From assembly GCF_017744445.1 (NCBI RefSeq), contig NZ_JAGIBH010000014.1, positions 1 through 64,000 on the forward strand: DNA of 64,000 nucleotides, read 5' to 3'. Below the pieces are notes generated by a model. It saw only the letters and a program-made list of their open reading frames with translations. It did not search any database and had not been told where the DNA came from. Positions 57,845 through 64,000 of the stretch are shown in pieces. How positions within the stretch are numbered: position 1 is the stretch's first letter; every line of letters begins with the position of its first letter. This DNA comes from Caulobacter sp. (lineage in GTDB: Bacteria > Pseudomonadota > Alphaproteobacteria > Caulobacterales > Caulobacteraceae). Made by a program: the position numbers and the translations under genes.

Positions 57845-58804
57845 ATGAACGCCCAGACCTCGATCCGACGCCCGATCTCGCTCGTGCTGGCCAGCCCGCG
57901 CGGCTTCTGCGCCGGGGTCGATCGCGCCATCCAGATCGTCGAGCGCGCCGTCGAGAAGTTCGGCGCGCCGGTCTATGTGCGTCACGAGATCGTGCACAAC
58001 CGCCACGTGGTCGATCGCCTGAAGGCGCTGGGCGCGGTGTTCATCGAGGAACTGTCCGAGGCCCCCGACGACCGCCCGGTGGTGTTCTCGGCCCACGGCG
58101 TGCCCAAGTCGGTGCCGGCCGAGGCCCAGTCGCGGCAGATGATCTACCTCGACGCCACCTGCCCGCTGGTCTCCAAGGTCCATGTCGAGGCCCAGAAGCA
58201 CTACGACGCCGGCCGCGAGATCGTGCTGATCGGCCACGCCGGCCACCCCGAGGTGATCGGCACCATGGGCCAGCTGCCCGAAGGCTCGGTCACCCTGATC
58301 GAGGACATCAAGGACGCCGCCGCCTGGCAGCCCAAGGACGTCTCCAACGTCGCGTTCCTCACCCAGACCACCCTGTCGGTCGACGACACAGCCGACATGA
58401 TCGCCCTGCTGCGCGAGCGCTTCCCCGACATCGCCGCTCCACACAAGGAAGACATCTGCTACGCCACCACCAACCGCCAGGACGCGGTCAAGCACTTGGC
58501 CGAACAGGCTGAGTTGGTGCTGGTGGTCGGCTCGAAGAACTCATCCAACTCGGTGCGCCTGATGGAGGTCGGCCTGAAGGCCGGCGCCAGCGCCGCCCAC
58601 CTGATTGACGACGCCAGCGGCATGGACTGGAGCTGGTTCGACGGCGTCACCCGCGTGGGCCTCACCGCCGGCGCCTCGGCCCCGGAAGACCTGGTGCAGG
58701 GCGTGATCGACGCCATCTCGGCCCGTTTCGACACCACCGTCGAGGAGTTGGTCGAGGCGCGCGAGACCATCACCTTCAAGCTGCCAAGGCTGCTGACGGC
58801 CTAA
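57845..58804 (+). CDS. ispH: 4-hydroxy-3-methylbut-2-enyl diphosphate reductase
   Basis: A 319-residue IspH. Three conserved cysteines for the iron-sulfur cluster are seen: Cys22 in SPRGFCAGV, one in LDATCPLVSK, and one in KEDICYATTNRQ; histidines in YVRHEIVHN and IGHAGHPEV and the FLTQTTLS motif complete the active site. It makes IPP and DMAPP in the last step of the MEP pathway. It is divergent to the secreted unknown and followed by a family B repeat. Confidence 0.97.
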   Translation: MNAQTSIRRPISLVLASPRGFCAGVDRAIQIVERAVEKFGAPVYVRHEIVHNRHVVDRLKALGAVFIEELSEAPDDRPVVFSAHGVPKSVPAEAQSRQMIYLDATCPLVSKVHVEAQKHYDAGREIVLIGHAGHPEVIGTMGQLPEGSVTLIEDIKDAAAWQPKDVSNVAFLTQTTLSVDDTADMIALLRERFPDIAAPHKEDICYATTNRQDAVKHLAEQAELVLVVGSKNSSNSVRLMEVGLKAGASAAHLIDDASGMDWSWFDGVTRVGLTAGASAPEDLVQGVIDAISARFDTTVEELVEARETITFKLPRLLTA

Positions 58805-58812
58805 CCCCATCC

Positions 58813-58943
58813 GTCATTCCCGCCCTCGTGGCGGGAACCCCTGGTTCAGCTGGCACGTGAGACTCAAGGCCGATCGCGTGACGTGAAGCCACATCTTCAC
58901 CTGCGACTGACAGAGGGGTTCCCGCCACGAGGGCGGGAATGAC
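58813..58943. repeat. 30-bp inverted repeat element (family B, copy 3)
   Basis: Perfect 30-base arms (58813-58842 and 58914-58943) enclose 71 bases. The arm core is TTCCCGCCCTCGTGGCGGGAA. Compared with copies 1 and 2 the outer bases differ but the palindromic core with a CTCGTG or CTTGTG centre and the spacing are the same type. It separates ispH from thrB on the same strand. Confidence 0.88.
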
Positions 58944-59010
58944 GGTTGTTGGGGATATCGATTGAGCCCGCCCCCTTGACCGCCAGCGCCCCGTCCCGCA
59001 TCCCCGCGCC

Positions 59011-59961
59011 ATGGCCGTCTATACCGACATCACCGACCAAGAACTCGCGACCTTCCTGGAAGGCTATGACCTGGGCGCCGCGCTGGCGTTCAAGGGCATC
59101 GCCGAGGGCGTGGAGAACTCCAACTTCCTGCTGGAGACGGAGAAGGGCCGCTACATCCTGACCGTCTATGAGCGGCGGGTGAAGGCCGAGGAGCTGCCCT
59201 ACTTCCTCAACATGCTGACCTGGCTGGCCGACAAGGGCTATCCCAGCGCCCGGCCGATCGCCGACCGCAAGGGCGCCACGCTGTCGACCCTGCGCGGCAA
59301 GGCCGCCGCGATCGTCGAGTTCCTGCCCGGCCTGTCGGTGCGCAAGCCGACCGCCGCTCACTGCCGCGAAGCCGGCGAGGGCCTGGCCTGGCTGCACCTG
59401 GCCGGCGAAGGCTATCCGGCTCGCCGCGCCAACGACCTGGGCCAGAGCGCCTGGGCCCCGCTGTTTTCCAAGCACCGCAAGGCGGCCGAGGACCTCAAGC
59501 CCGGCCTGTCGGCGACCGTCGACAACGATCTGGCGCAGCTGTCCCTGATGTGGCCCCGAAGTCTGCCGTCGGGCACGATCCACGCCGACTATTTCCCCGA
59601 CAACGTCTTCTTCCAGCCGAACGGCAAGTTCGCCGCCGCGATCGACTTCTATTTCGCCTGCGACGACAGCTACGCCTACGACGTCGCGGTGACCCTGAAC
59701 GCCTGGTGCTTCGAGGCCGACGGCAGCTTCAACATCACCGCCGCCAAGGCGCTGCTGAACGGCTATGAGCGCCGTCGCCCGCTGAGCCCGGCCGAGAAGG
59801 AAGCCCTGCCGATCCTGGCGCGCGGCGCGGCCATGCGCTTCTTCCTGACCCGCCTGGCCGACTGGGGCGCGACGCCCGCCGGCGCGCTGGTGCGGCCCAA
59901 GGATCCGCTGGAGTACGAGCGCAAGCTGGCCGTCCACCGCGAAGGTCTCGTGCTGTTCTGA
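59011..59961 (+). CDS. thrB: Homoserine kinase (ThrB, APH-fold type)
   Basis: A 316-residue member of the aminoglycoside phosphotransferase-fold homoserine kinases used by alphaproteobacteria. MAVYTDITDQELATFLEGYD, GVENSNFLLETEKGRYILTVYE (quoted from GVENSNFLLETE) and the catalytic loop GTIHADYFPDNVFF (His-x-Asp) are present, as is IDFYFACDDSYAYDVA for metal binding. It phosphorylates homoserine in threonine synthesis. Its stop overlaps the rnhA start by one base (TGATG), so the two form an operon. Confidence 0.95.
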   Translation: MAVYTDITDQELATFLEGYDLGAALAFKGIAEGVENSNFLLETEKGRYILTVYERRVKAEELPYFLNMLTWLADKGYPSARPIADRKGATLSTLRGKAAAIVEFLPGLSVRKPTAAHCREAGEGLAWLHLAGEGYPARRANDLGQSAWAPLFSKHRKAAEDLKPGLSATVDNDLAQLSLMWPRSLPSGTIHADYFPDNVFFQPNGKFAAAIDFYFACDDSYAYDVAVTLNAWCFEADGSFNITAAKALLNGYERRRPLSPAEKEALPILARGAAMRFFLTRLADWGATPAGALVRPKDPLEYERKLAVHREGLVLF

Positions 59962-60410
59962 TGACGCCCAAGGTCACGATCTATACCGACGGCGCCTGCA
60001 AGGGGAATCCCGGCCCGGGCGGCTGGGGCGCCATCCTGTTCTATGGCGACAAGAAGAAGGAAATCTGCGGCGGCGAGCCGGGGACGACCAACAACCGCAT
60101 GGAGCTGATGGCGGCCATCCAGGCGCTGGAGCTGCTGAACCGTCCCTGCAAGATCGAGCTGCACACCGACAGCCAGTACGTGATGAAGGGCATCCAGGAG
60201 TGGATCCGCGGCTGGAAGGCGCGCGGCTGGAAGACGGCCGACAAGAGCCCGGTCAAGAACGACGACCTGTGGAAGCGGCTCGACGCCGCGCGCGAGCGGC
60301 ACGACGTCGACTGGCGCTGGGTCAAGGGCCATGCCGGCCATCCGCTGAACGAGCGCGCCGACGCGCTCGCCAACGAAGGCCTGCGCAAGGCCAATCCCCG
60401 GTTCGTCTAG
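59961..60410 (+). CDS. rnhA: Ribonuclease HI
   Basis: A 149-residue RNase H1. The four acidic residues are in YTDGACKGNPGPGGWG, NNRMELMA, HTDSQYV and NERADALAN, with the conserved histidine in KGHAGHPLN. It cleaves the RNA strand of RNA-DNA hybrids. It is coupled to thrB, and its stop overlaps the stop of the convergent rhodanese gene in CTAG. With rnhB at 30.5 kb, both RNase H types lie in this window. Confidence 0.97.
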   Translation: MTPKVTIYTDGACKGNPGPGGWGAILFYGDKKKEICGGEPGTTNNRMELMAAIQALELLNRPCKIELHTDSQYVMKGIQEWIRGWKARGWKTADKSPVKNDDLWKRLDAARERHDVDWRWVKGHAGHPLNERADALANEGLRKANPRFV

Positions 60411-60826
60411 GCCGCCAGCGCGCCAGGCTCCGAGCCGGTCGCAAAGGCCAGGCCCTCGTCCTCCCAGCCCGTGATGCCGCCGATCATCAGCTTCACCGGC
60501 CGCCCCAGCTGGGCCAGCTTCAGCGCCGCGCGGTCGGCGCCGTTGCAGTGCGGGCCGGCGCAGTAGACCACGAACAGCGTGTCCTGCGGCCATTCCGCCA
60601 TGCGCTCGGCGGTCATCTCGGCGTGGCGCAGGTGGATCGCGCCCGGCACGTGGCGGCGGACATAGGCTTCGGGCGAGCCGACCACGTGCAGCAGGACAAA
60701 GTCGACCTGGCCGGCCTTCATGGACGCAGCGACGTCGGCGCAGTCGGTCTCCAGCGACAGCCGCGCGGCGAAGTGGGCGGCGGCGGCGTCAGACGGGGCG
60801 GCGGGGATTTCTGAAACGAAGCTCAT
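60407..60826 (-). CDS. Rhodanese-like sulfurtransferase domain protein
   Basis: A 139-residue single rhodanese domain. The active-site loop is YCAGPHCNGADRAALKL, with the first cysteine in the catalytic position and a second one four residues on; HVPGAIHLRHAEM is the typical preceding segment. It may transfer sulfane sulfur or act in a stress response. It is divergent to the FtrA-type regulator, which often controls such a gene. Confidence 0.9.
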   Translation of the reverse strand: MSFVSEIPAAPSDAAAAHFAARLSLETDCADVAASMKAGQVDFVLLHVVGSPEAYVRRHVPGAIHLRHAEMTAERMAEWPQDTLFVVYCAGPHCNGADRAALKLAQLGRPVKLMIGGITGWEDEGLAFATGSEPGALAA

Positions 60827-60914
60827 GGCGCTCTCCAGCGGTTGGACGCCTGGAGACTTGCCGCATGAGCTCCCATCGCGTTAGCTGGCGAGATCGACAC
60901 CTGGCGTAAAGATC

Positions 60915-61868
60915 ATGCCAAACCGACTTATCGTCGCCCTCGCCTATGACGGCCTCTGCACCTTCGAGTACGGGGTGGCGGTGGAGCTGTTCGCCTTGCT
61001 CCGGCCGGAGATGGGCGACGACTGGTACCGCTTCGCCACCGCCGCCGTGGAGCCGGGCGACCTGAAGGGTCTGGGCGGGGTGCGGATCGTCGGCGACGGC
61101 GGGCTGGAGCTCCTAGAACAGGCCAGCGTCATCGTCGCGCCCGGCTGGCGGGGCATGGACCAGCCCGTGCCGGCGCCGCTGGTCGAGGCCCTGCGCGCGG
61201 CGCACGCCGGGGGCGCGCGGCTGATGTCGATCTGCTCGGGCGTCTTCGTGCTGGCGGCGACGGGCCTGCTGGACGGCCGGCGGGCCACGACCCACTGGCG
61301 TTATGCCGACGCCCTGCGCGAGCGCTATCCGGCGATCGAGGTGCAGCCCGACGTGCTGTATGTCGACGAGGGCGACCTGCTGACCTCGGCCGGCAGCGCG
61401 GCGGGCATCGATCTTGGCCTGCACCTGATCCGCCGCGACTTCGGGCCAGAAGCGGCCAACACCGTGGCCCGCCGGCTGGTGGTGCCGCCGCATCGCGACG
61501 GCGGCCAGGCCCAGTTCGTCCAGCGGCCCGTGCCGGTCGCCCACGAGGCCTCGCGGCTGGGGCCGATCCTGGACCGCATGCGCGGCGACCTTTCGCGGGC
61601 CCACACCATCAAGGCCCTGGCCGAGGCGGCGGGGATGAGCGAGCGGACGTTCCTGCGGCGGTTCGAGGCCGCCACCGGCGACACCCCGGCCCGCTGGCTG
61701 CTGGCCGAGCGCATGAACCGGGCGCGGGACCTGCTGGAGACCTCGCCGGCCGGCATCGACCAGATCGCCGAAGCCGTGGGCCTCGGCGCGCCCGCTCTGC
61801 GCCACCACTTCCGGCGTCAGTTCTCGACGACACCCGGCGCGTACCGAGCCCGCTTCGCGCGGGCCTAG
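60915..61868 (+). CDS. GlxA/FtrA-type AraC transcriptional regulator
   Basis: A 317-residue regulator with an N-terminal DJ-1/PfpI amidotransferase-like domain (ICSGVFVLAATGLLDGRRATTHW with the conserved cysteine) and a C-terminal AraC double helix-turn-helix (TIKALAEAAGMSERTFLRRF and IDQIAEAVGLGAPALRHHFR). It matches the FtrA annotation in enteric and alpha bacteria. It probably senses a small ligand and controls the divergent rhodanese gene, with the two starts 88 bases apart. Confidence 0.9.
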   Translation: MPNRLIVALAYDGLCTFEYGVAVELFALLRPEMGDDWYRFATAAVEPGDLKGLGGVRIVGDGGLELLEQASVIVAPGWRGMDQPVPAPLVEALRAAHAGGARLMSICSGVFVLAATGLLDGRRATTHWRYADALRERYPAIEVQPDVLYVDEGDLLTSAGSAAGIDLGLHLIRRDFGPEAANTVARRLVVPPHRDGGQAQFVQRPVPVAHEASRLGPILDRMRGDLSRAHTIKALAEAAGMSERTFLRRFEAATGDTPARWLLAERMNRARDLLETSPAGIDQIAEAVGLGAPALRHHFRRQFSTTPGAYRARFARA

Positions 61869-61874
61869 AGCGGA

Positions 61875-62042
61875 TCGACATTCAGCAAAATCACTTCCCC
61901 ATCACCGATCGTCCCCGCGAAAGCGGGGATCCAAGCTGGCTTTCAGGACGGGACGAGGCCGAACCATGACCCGCCGCCTCCGCTTGGGTCCCCGCTTTCG
62001 CGGGGATGGTCGGATTGGGGTTAGGTCAAAGCTGAATGTCGA
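61875..62042. repeat. 168-bp nested palindromic repeat (family A, long form copy 2)
   Basis: The terminal inverted repeats TCGACATTCAGC (61875-61886) and GCTGAATGTCGA (62031-62042) are perfect. Inside lie GTCCCCGCGAAAGCGGGGA and GTCCCCGCTTTCGCGGGGA. The internal AGGCCGAACCATGACCC is identical to that in the copy at 9482-9648. It fills the gap between the FtrA-type regulator and the convergent HxlR gene. Confidence 0.88.
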
Positions 62043-62048
62043 CCGGCC

Positions 62049-62423
62049 CTAGGCCGGCTCCCGCGCCACGATCCGCTCGATGTTGAGCTCGATCCAGTCG
62101 GCGAGACTCCGCACTTTCTCGGCGACCTCCAGACCCATGGGCGTGAGGCTGTATTCCACGTGCGGCGGCACGACCTGGTAGGCCACGCGGCGCACGAAGC
62201 CGTCGCCTTCCAGCTGCTGCAGGGTCTGGGCCAGCATCCGCTCGCTGACCCCGCCGATGCCTCGGCGCAGCTCGCTGAAGCGATGCGTTCCGGTCTCCAA
62301 CGCGATCAGCACCAGCACGCCCCAGCGGCTGGTGACGTGCATCAGCACGCCCCGCGACGGGCAGTCGGGCTCCATCAGATCGCCGCGCATCAGCTTTTCG
62401 GAGAGGGTGGCTTTTTCTTTCAT
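62049..62423 (-). CDS. HxlR family transcriptional regulator (QorR-like)
   Basis: A 124-residue winged-helix protein of the HxlR (DUF24) type: CPSRGVLMHVTSRWGVLVLIAL, RFSELRRGIGGVSERMLAQTL and the wing with VVPPHVEYSLTPMG. The single cysteine, Cys21, is at the position where QorR and other DUF24 regulators sense quinones or thiol stress. The divergent gene codes for an NmrA-type quinone reductase, as in the ytfH-ytfG and qorR-qorA pairs. A palindrome TACATTAATGTA sits at its start codon. Confidence 0.9.
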   Translation of the reverse strand: MKEKATLSEKLMRGDLMEPDCPSRGVLMHVTSRWGVLVLIALETGTHRFSELRRGIGGVSERMLAQTLQQLEGDGFVRRVAYQVVPPHVEYSLTPMGLEVAEKVRSLADWIELNIERIVAREPA

Positions 62424-62426
62424 ACT

Positions 62427-62457
62427 TACATTAATGTATGTACTTACGGAAAGTAAG
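62427..62457. promoter_or_regulatory. Candidate HxlR/QorR operators
   Basis: Two symmetric motifs lie side by side in the only AT-rich stretch of this locus: the perfect palindrome TACATTAATGTA (62427-62438) and the inverted repeat CTTAC-GGAAA-GTAAG (62443-62457). They sit just upstream of the HxlR start and 42 bases before the start of the reductase gene, the usual place for an autorepressor that also controls the divergent gene. Confidence 0.6.
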
Positions 62458-62498
62458 CAAGGCGCCCAGATCGCTTCCGTCATCAACGGAGAACGATC

Positions 62499-63353
62499 AT
62501 GACCATCGCCGTCACCGGAGCCACGGGCCAGCTGGGCCGCCTCGTCATCGAAGACCTGAAGACCCGCGTCCCGGCCGGCGATATCGTCGCCCTAGTCCGT
62601 GATCCGGCCAAGGCGGCCGACCTCGGCGTCGCCGTCCGCGTGGCCGATTACGCCCAGCCCGAGACGCTCGCGACGGCCCTCGCCGGCGTCGACACCCTGC
62701 TGCTGATCTCCAGCGACGCGGTCGGCCAGCGCGTGGCCCAGCACCGCAATGTCATCGAGGCCGCCAAGGTCGCCGGCGTGAAGCGGATCGCCTACACCAG
62801 CATCCTGCATGCCGACACGACGCCGATCGCTCTGGCGCAGGAGCATGTCGCCACCGAGGCGCTGATCAAGGCCTCGGGCCTGACCTACGCCCTGCTGCGC
62901 AACGGCTGGTACTTCGAGAACTATACCGGCAGCCTGGCCGGCGCGATCGCGGCCGGAGCCATCATCGGCGCCTCGCGTGAGGGCCGCGTCTCCGCCGCCA
63001 CGCGCCAGGACTATGCCGAGGCCGCTGCGGTCGTCGTCTCGACGCCGGACACCGAGAACCGGGTCTACGAGCTGGCCGGCGACACCGCCTTCACCCGCGC
63101 CGATCTGGCCGCCGAGGTCTCGCGCCAGACCGGCAAGACGATCGTCTATAACGACCTGCCCGAAGCGACCTATGCCGGGATCCTGGAGAGCTTCGGTCTA
63201 CCCGCGCCCTATGCGGCGATCATCGCCCAGTCGGATGTCGGCGCGGGCCACGGCGGGCTGTTCGACGAGAGCCATACGCTGTCGGGCCTGATCGGTCGTC
63301 CGACGACCTCGCTGACCGACGCGGTCGCGCAGGCCCTCAAGACCCTCGGCTAG
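62499..63353 (+). CDS. NmrA-like NAD(P)-binding protein (QorB/YtfG-like quinone reductase)
   Basis: A 284-residue atypical SDR. The nucleotide-binding motif is TGATGQLGRLV; YTSILHADTTPIALAQEH and LRNGWYFENYTG are characteristic of the QorB branch. It would reduce quinones with NADPH. It is the divergent partner of the QorR-like regulator, and the operator palindrome lies between them. GGAG (AACGGAGAACGATC) precedes the ATG. Confidence 0.9.
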   Translation: MTIAVTGATGQLGRLVIEDLKTRVPAGDIVALVRDPAKAADLGVAVRVADYAQPETLATALAGVDTLLLISSDAVGQRVAQHRNVIEAAKVAGVKRIAYTSILHADTTPIALAQEHVATEALIKASGLTYALLRNGWYFENYTGSLAGAIAAGAIIGASREGRVSAATRQDYAEAAAVVVSTPDTENRVYELAGDTAFTRADLAAEVSRQTGKTIVYNDLPEATYAGILESFGLPAPYAAIIAQSDVGAGHGGLFDESHTLSGLIGRPTTSLTDAVAQALKTLG

Positions 63354-63426
63354 GAAGCTGTGGGCGGCTGGCCGGCGGCGGCGGAAAGTCCTCGCCAACG
63401 GCCGGCCGGTTTGCCAAGCAGCCGGG

Positions 63427-63894
63427 ATGAAACTCGTCGGCTACTACCGCGTGCCGCCCGTGCGCGGGATCTTCTTCAGCCCCGCCCAGGAGGAGCGCCT
63501 GCTGCTCTTGGGCTGCGAGGAGGTGTTCAGCGACCGGTGCCTGGCCTCGGGCGTCGTGCGGCCAGGCCTGGCGCGGGCCTTCGAAGCCCTTGAGGACGGC
63601 GGCGCGCTGGCCGTGCCCAGCTTCCACGCCCTGGGCGGCGACATGGCGGGCTTGGTCGATGCGGTGCTGAAACTGAGGGCCAAAGGCCTGCACCTGGTCG
63701 TGCAGCAGCCCGAGGTGGACACCCGGACCGATCCCGGCTTCTTCGAAAGCTGCCAGATGCTGGCCAGCTTCAGCCGCGAACGGCCGATGGTCCGCGCTGC
63801 GGAGACGGCGCTGATCGCCAAGGGCGGCAAGGCCGGCGGCATGAAGGGGCTTTCTTCATCCGATCATCCCCGCGAAGGCGGGGACCCAAGCTGA
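63427..63894 (+). CDS. Degenerate serine recombinase catalytic-domain protein
   Basis: A 155-residue protein with the outline of a resolvase/invertase catalytic domain: KLVGYYRVPP aligns with GYARVS, GCEEVFSDR and RPGLARAFEAL follow, then LAVPSFHALGG where KLDRLGR is expected, then GLVDAVLKLRAKGLHL and a closing helix FESCQMLASFSRERP. The catalytic Ser10 is Pro10; the arginines of DRLGR are missing (HALGG). The helix-turn-helix of a full recombinase is absent, and the last ten residues (DHPREGGDPS) come from a family A repeat. Catalysis is unlikely. It may bind DNA or a partner, or be decaying. Confidence 0.65.
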   Translation: MKLVGYYRVPPVRGIFFSPAQEERLLLLGCEEVFSDRCLASGVVRPGLARAFEALEDGGALAVPSFHALGGDMAGLVDAVLKLRAKGLHLVVQQPEVDTRTDPGFFESCQMLASFSRERPMVRAAETALIAKGGKAGGMKGLSSSDHPREGGDPS

Positions 63895-63962
63895 CGTTCA
63901 GGAAGACTGTAGGCAGGCCCGCCAGCTCAGCTTGGATCCCCGCTTTCGCGGGGATAGTCGGT
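63862..63962. repeat. Palindromic repeat (family A)
   Basis: Arms ATCCCCGCGAAGGCGGGGAC and GATCCCCGCTTTCGCGGGGA with about 60 bases between them. The left arm lies inside the 3' end of the recombinase-like gene and encodes its last residues. Confidence 0.85.
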
Positions 63963-63973
63963 GTTTGGTGTGG

Positions 63974-64000
63974 CTAGACCTTCAGGCGATAGCCGGTCTT
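63974..64000 (-). CDS. Partial C terminus, possibly of a response regulator
   Basis: On the minus strand the last nine codons read KTGYRLKV then TAG. The ending GYRLKV is like the wing strand that ends OmpR-type response regulators (for example RGVGYRL). The rest of the gene lies outside the window, so this is a weak call. Confidence 0.3.
   Translation of the reverse strand, partial: KTGYRLKV

Noticed and set aside
1..64000. Prophage, integrative element or defence island
   Set aside because: No integrase with active-site residues, phage structural gene, restriction pair or abortive-infection gene was seen; ccrM is a cell-cycle orphan methylase.

Overview
The window reads as a contiguous piece of an alphaproteobacterial chromosome, almost certainly Caulobacteraceae and most likely Caulobacter. 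The evidence is very high GC, a ccrM-type GANTC adenine methyltransferase next to rnhB with a CtrA-like box and four GANTC sites in its leader, an F0 ATP synthase operon with separate b and b' subunits and no F1 genes, and the mutY - dciA - dsbA - smc neighbourhood. I saw no prophage, insertion sequence, rRNA, tRNA or CRISPR array; the accessory signal is mainly dispersed palindromic repeats.

Layout. 0-7 kb: a diheme cytochrome, a glutamine amidotransferase, CCA-adding enzyme, CoA-type NUDIX hydrolase, DUF1285, two GNAT acetyltransferases, an MFS exporter and a TfoX-N protein. 7-12 kb: a minus-strand lipid-metabolism-like cluster (two SDRs, small membrane protein, crotonase, MarR regulator, MBL hydrolase). 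12-20 kb: a secreted protein built of five four-cysteine repeats, a GDSL hydrolase, a ThDP enzyme, a lysoplasmalogenase-like protein, a feruloyl-CoA synthase-like ligase, and a DGPF/YCII + ECF42 sigma-factor pair with a matching promoter. 20-31 kb: pyrC-type dihydroorotase, a GT9 glycosyltransferase, YgfZ, a Gly/Pro-rich secreted protein, Tag, small unknowns, a DsbA-like lipoprotein, a GH16 glucanase coupled to an acyltransferase-3/SGNH protein, and rnhB. 31-41 kb: ccrM, an unknown membrane protein on AT-richer DNA, a glyoxalase-fold protein, mutY, dciA, two DsbA-like thioredoxins, smc, a TauE exporter and a DUF6481 protein. 41-48 kb: atpI-B-E-F'-F, a redoxin/prolyl-hydroxylase fusion, a transglutaminase and two tandem PGPGW-like membrane proteins. 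47-52 kb: the glycine cleavage operon gcvT-H-PA-PB under a tandem glycine riboswitch. 52-64 kb: a large secreted zinc protease, a broken DUF1902 gene, argS, a secreted unknown, ispH, thrB, rnhA, rhodanese + FtrA-type regulator, a QorR/QorB-like redox pair, and a degenerate serine-recombinase domain.

How genes work together. Several minus-strand sets are translationally coupled by ATGA or TGATG overlaps (gatase/cca, NUDIX/DUF1285, SDR cluster, GH16/acyltransferase, gcvPA/PB, argS/secreted protein). Regulators sit beside likely targets: MarR/crotonase with an inverted-repeat operator, FtrA/rhodanese, HxlR/NmrA-type reductase with a palindrome between them, and the ECF42/DGPF pair.

The items most worth a second look are the 20-cysteine five-repeat secreted protein, the serine-recombinase fold that has lost Ser10 and both key arginines, the nested palindromic repeat families (which also supply C-terminal tails to two proteins), the ECF42 promoter match, the DUF1902 gene broken by one in-frame TGA, and a redoxin-like domain without its cysteine fused to a 2OG-Fe(II) oxygenase. 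All function calls are from motif recognition by eye; no database search was possible.
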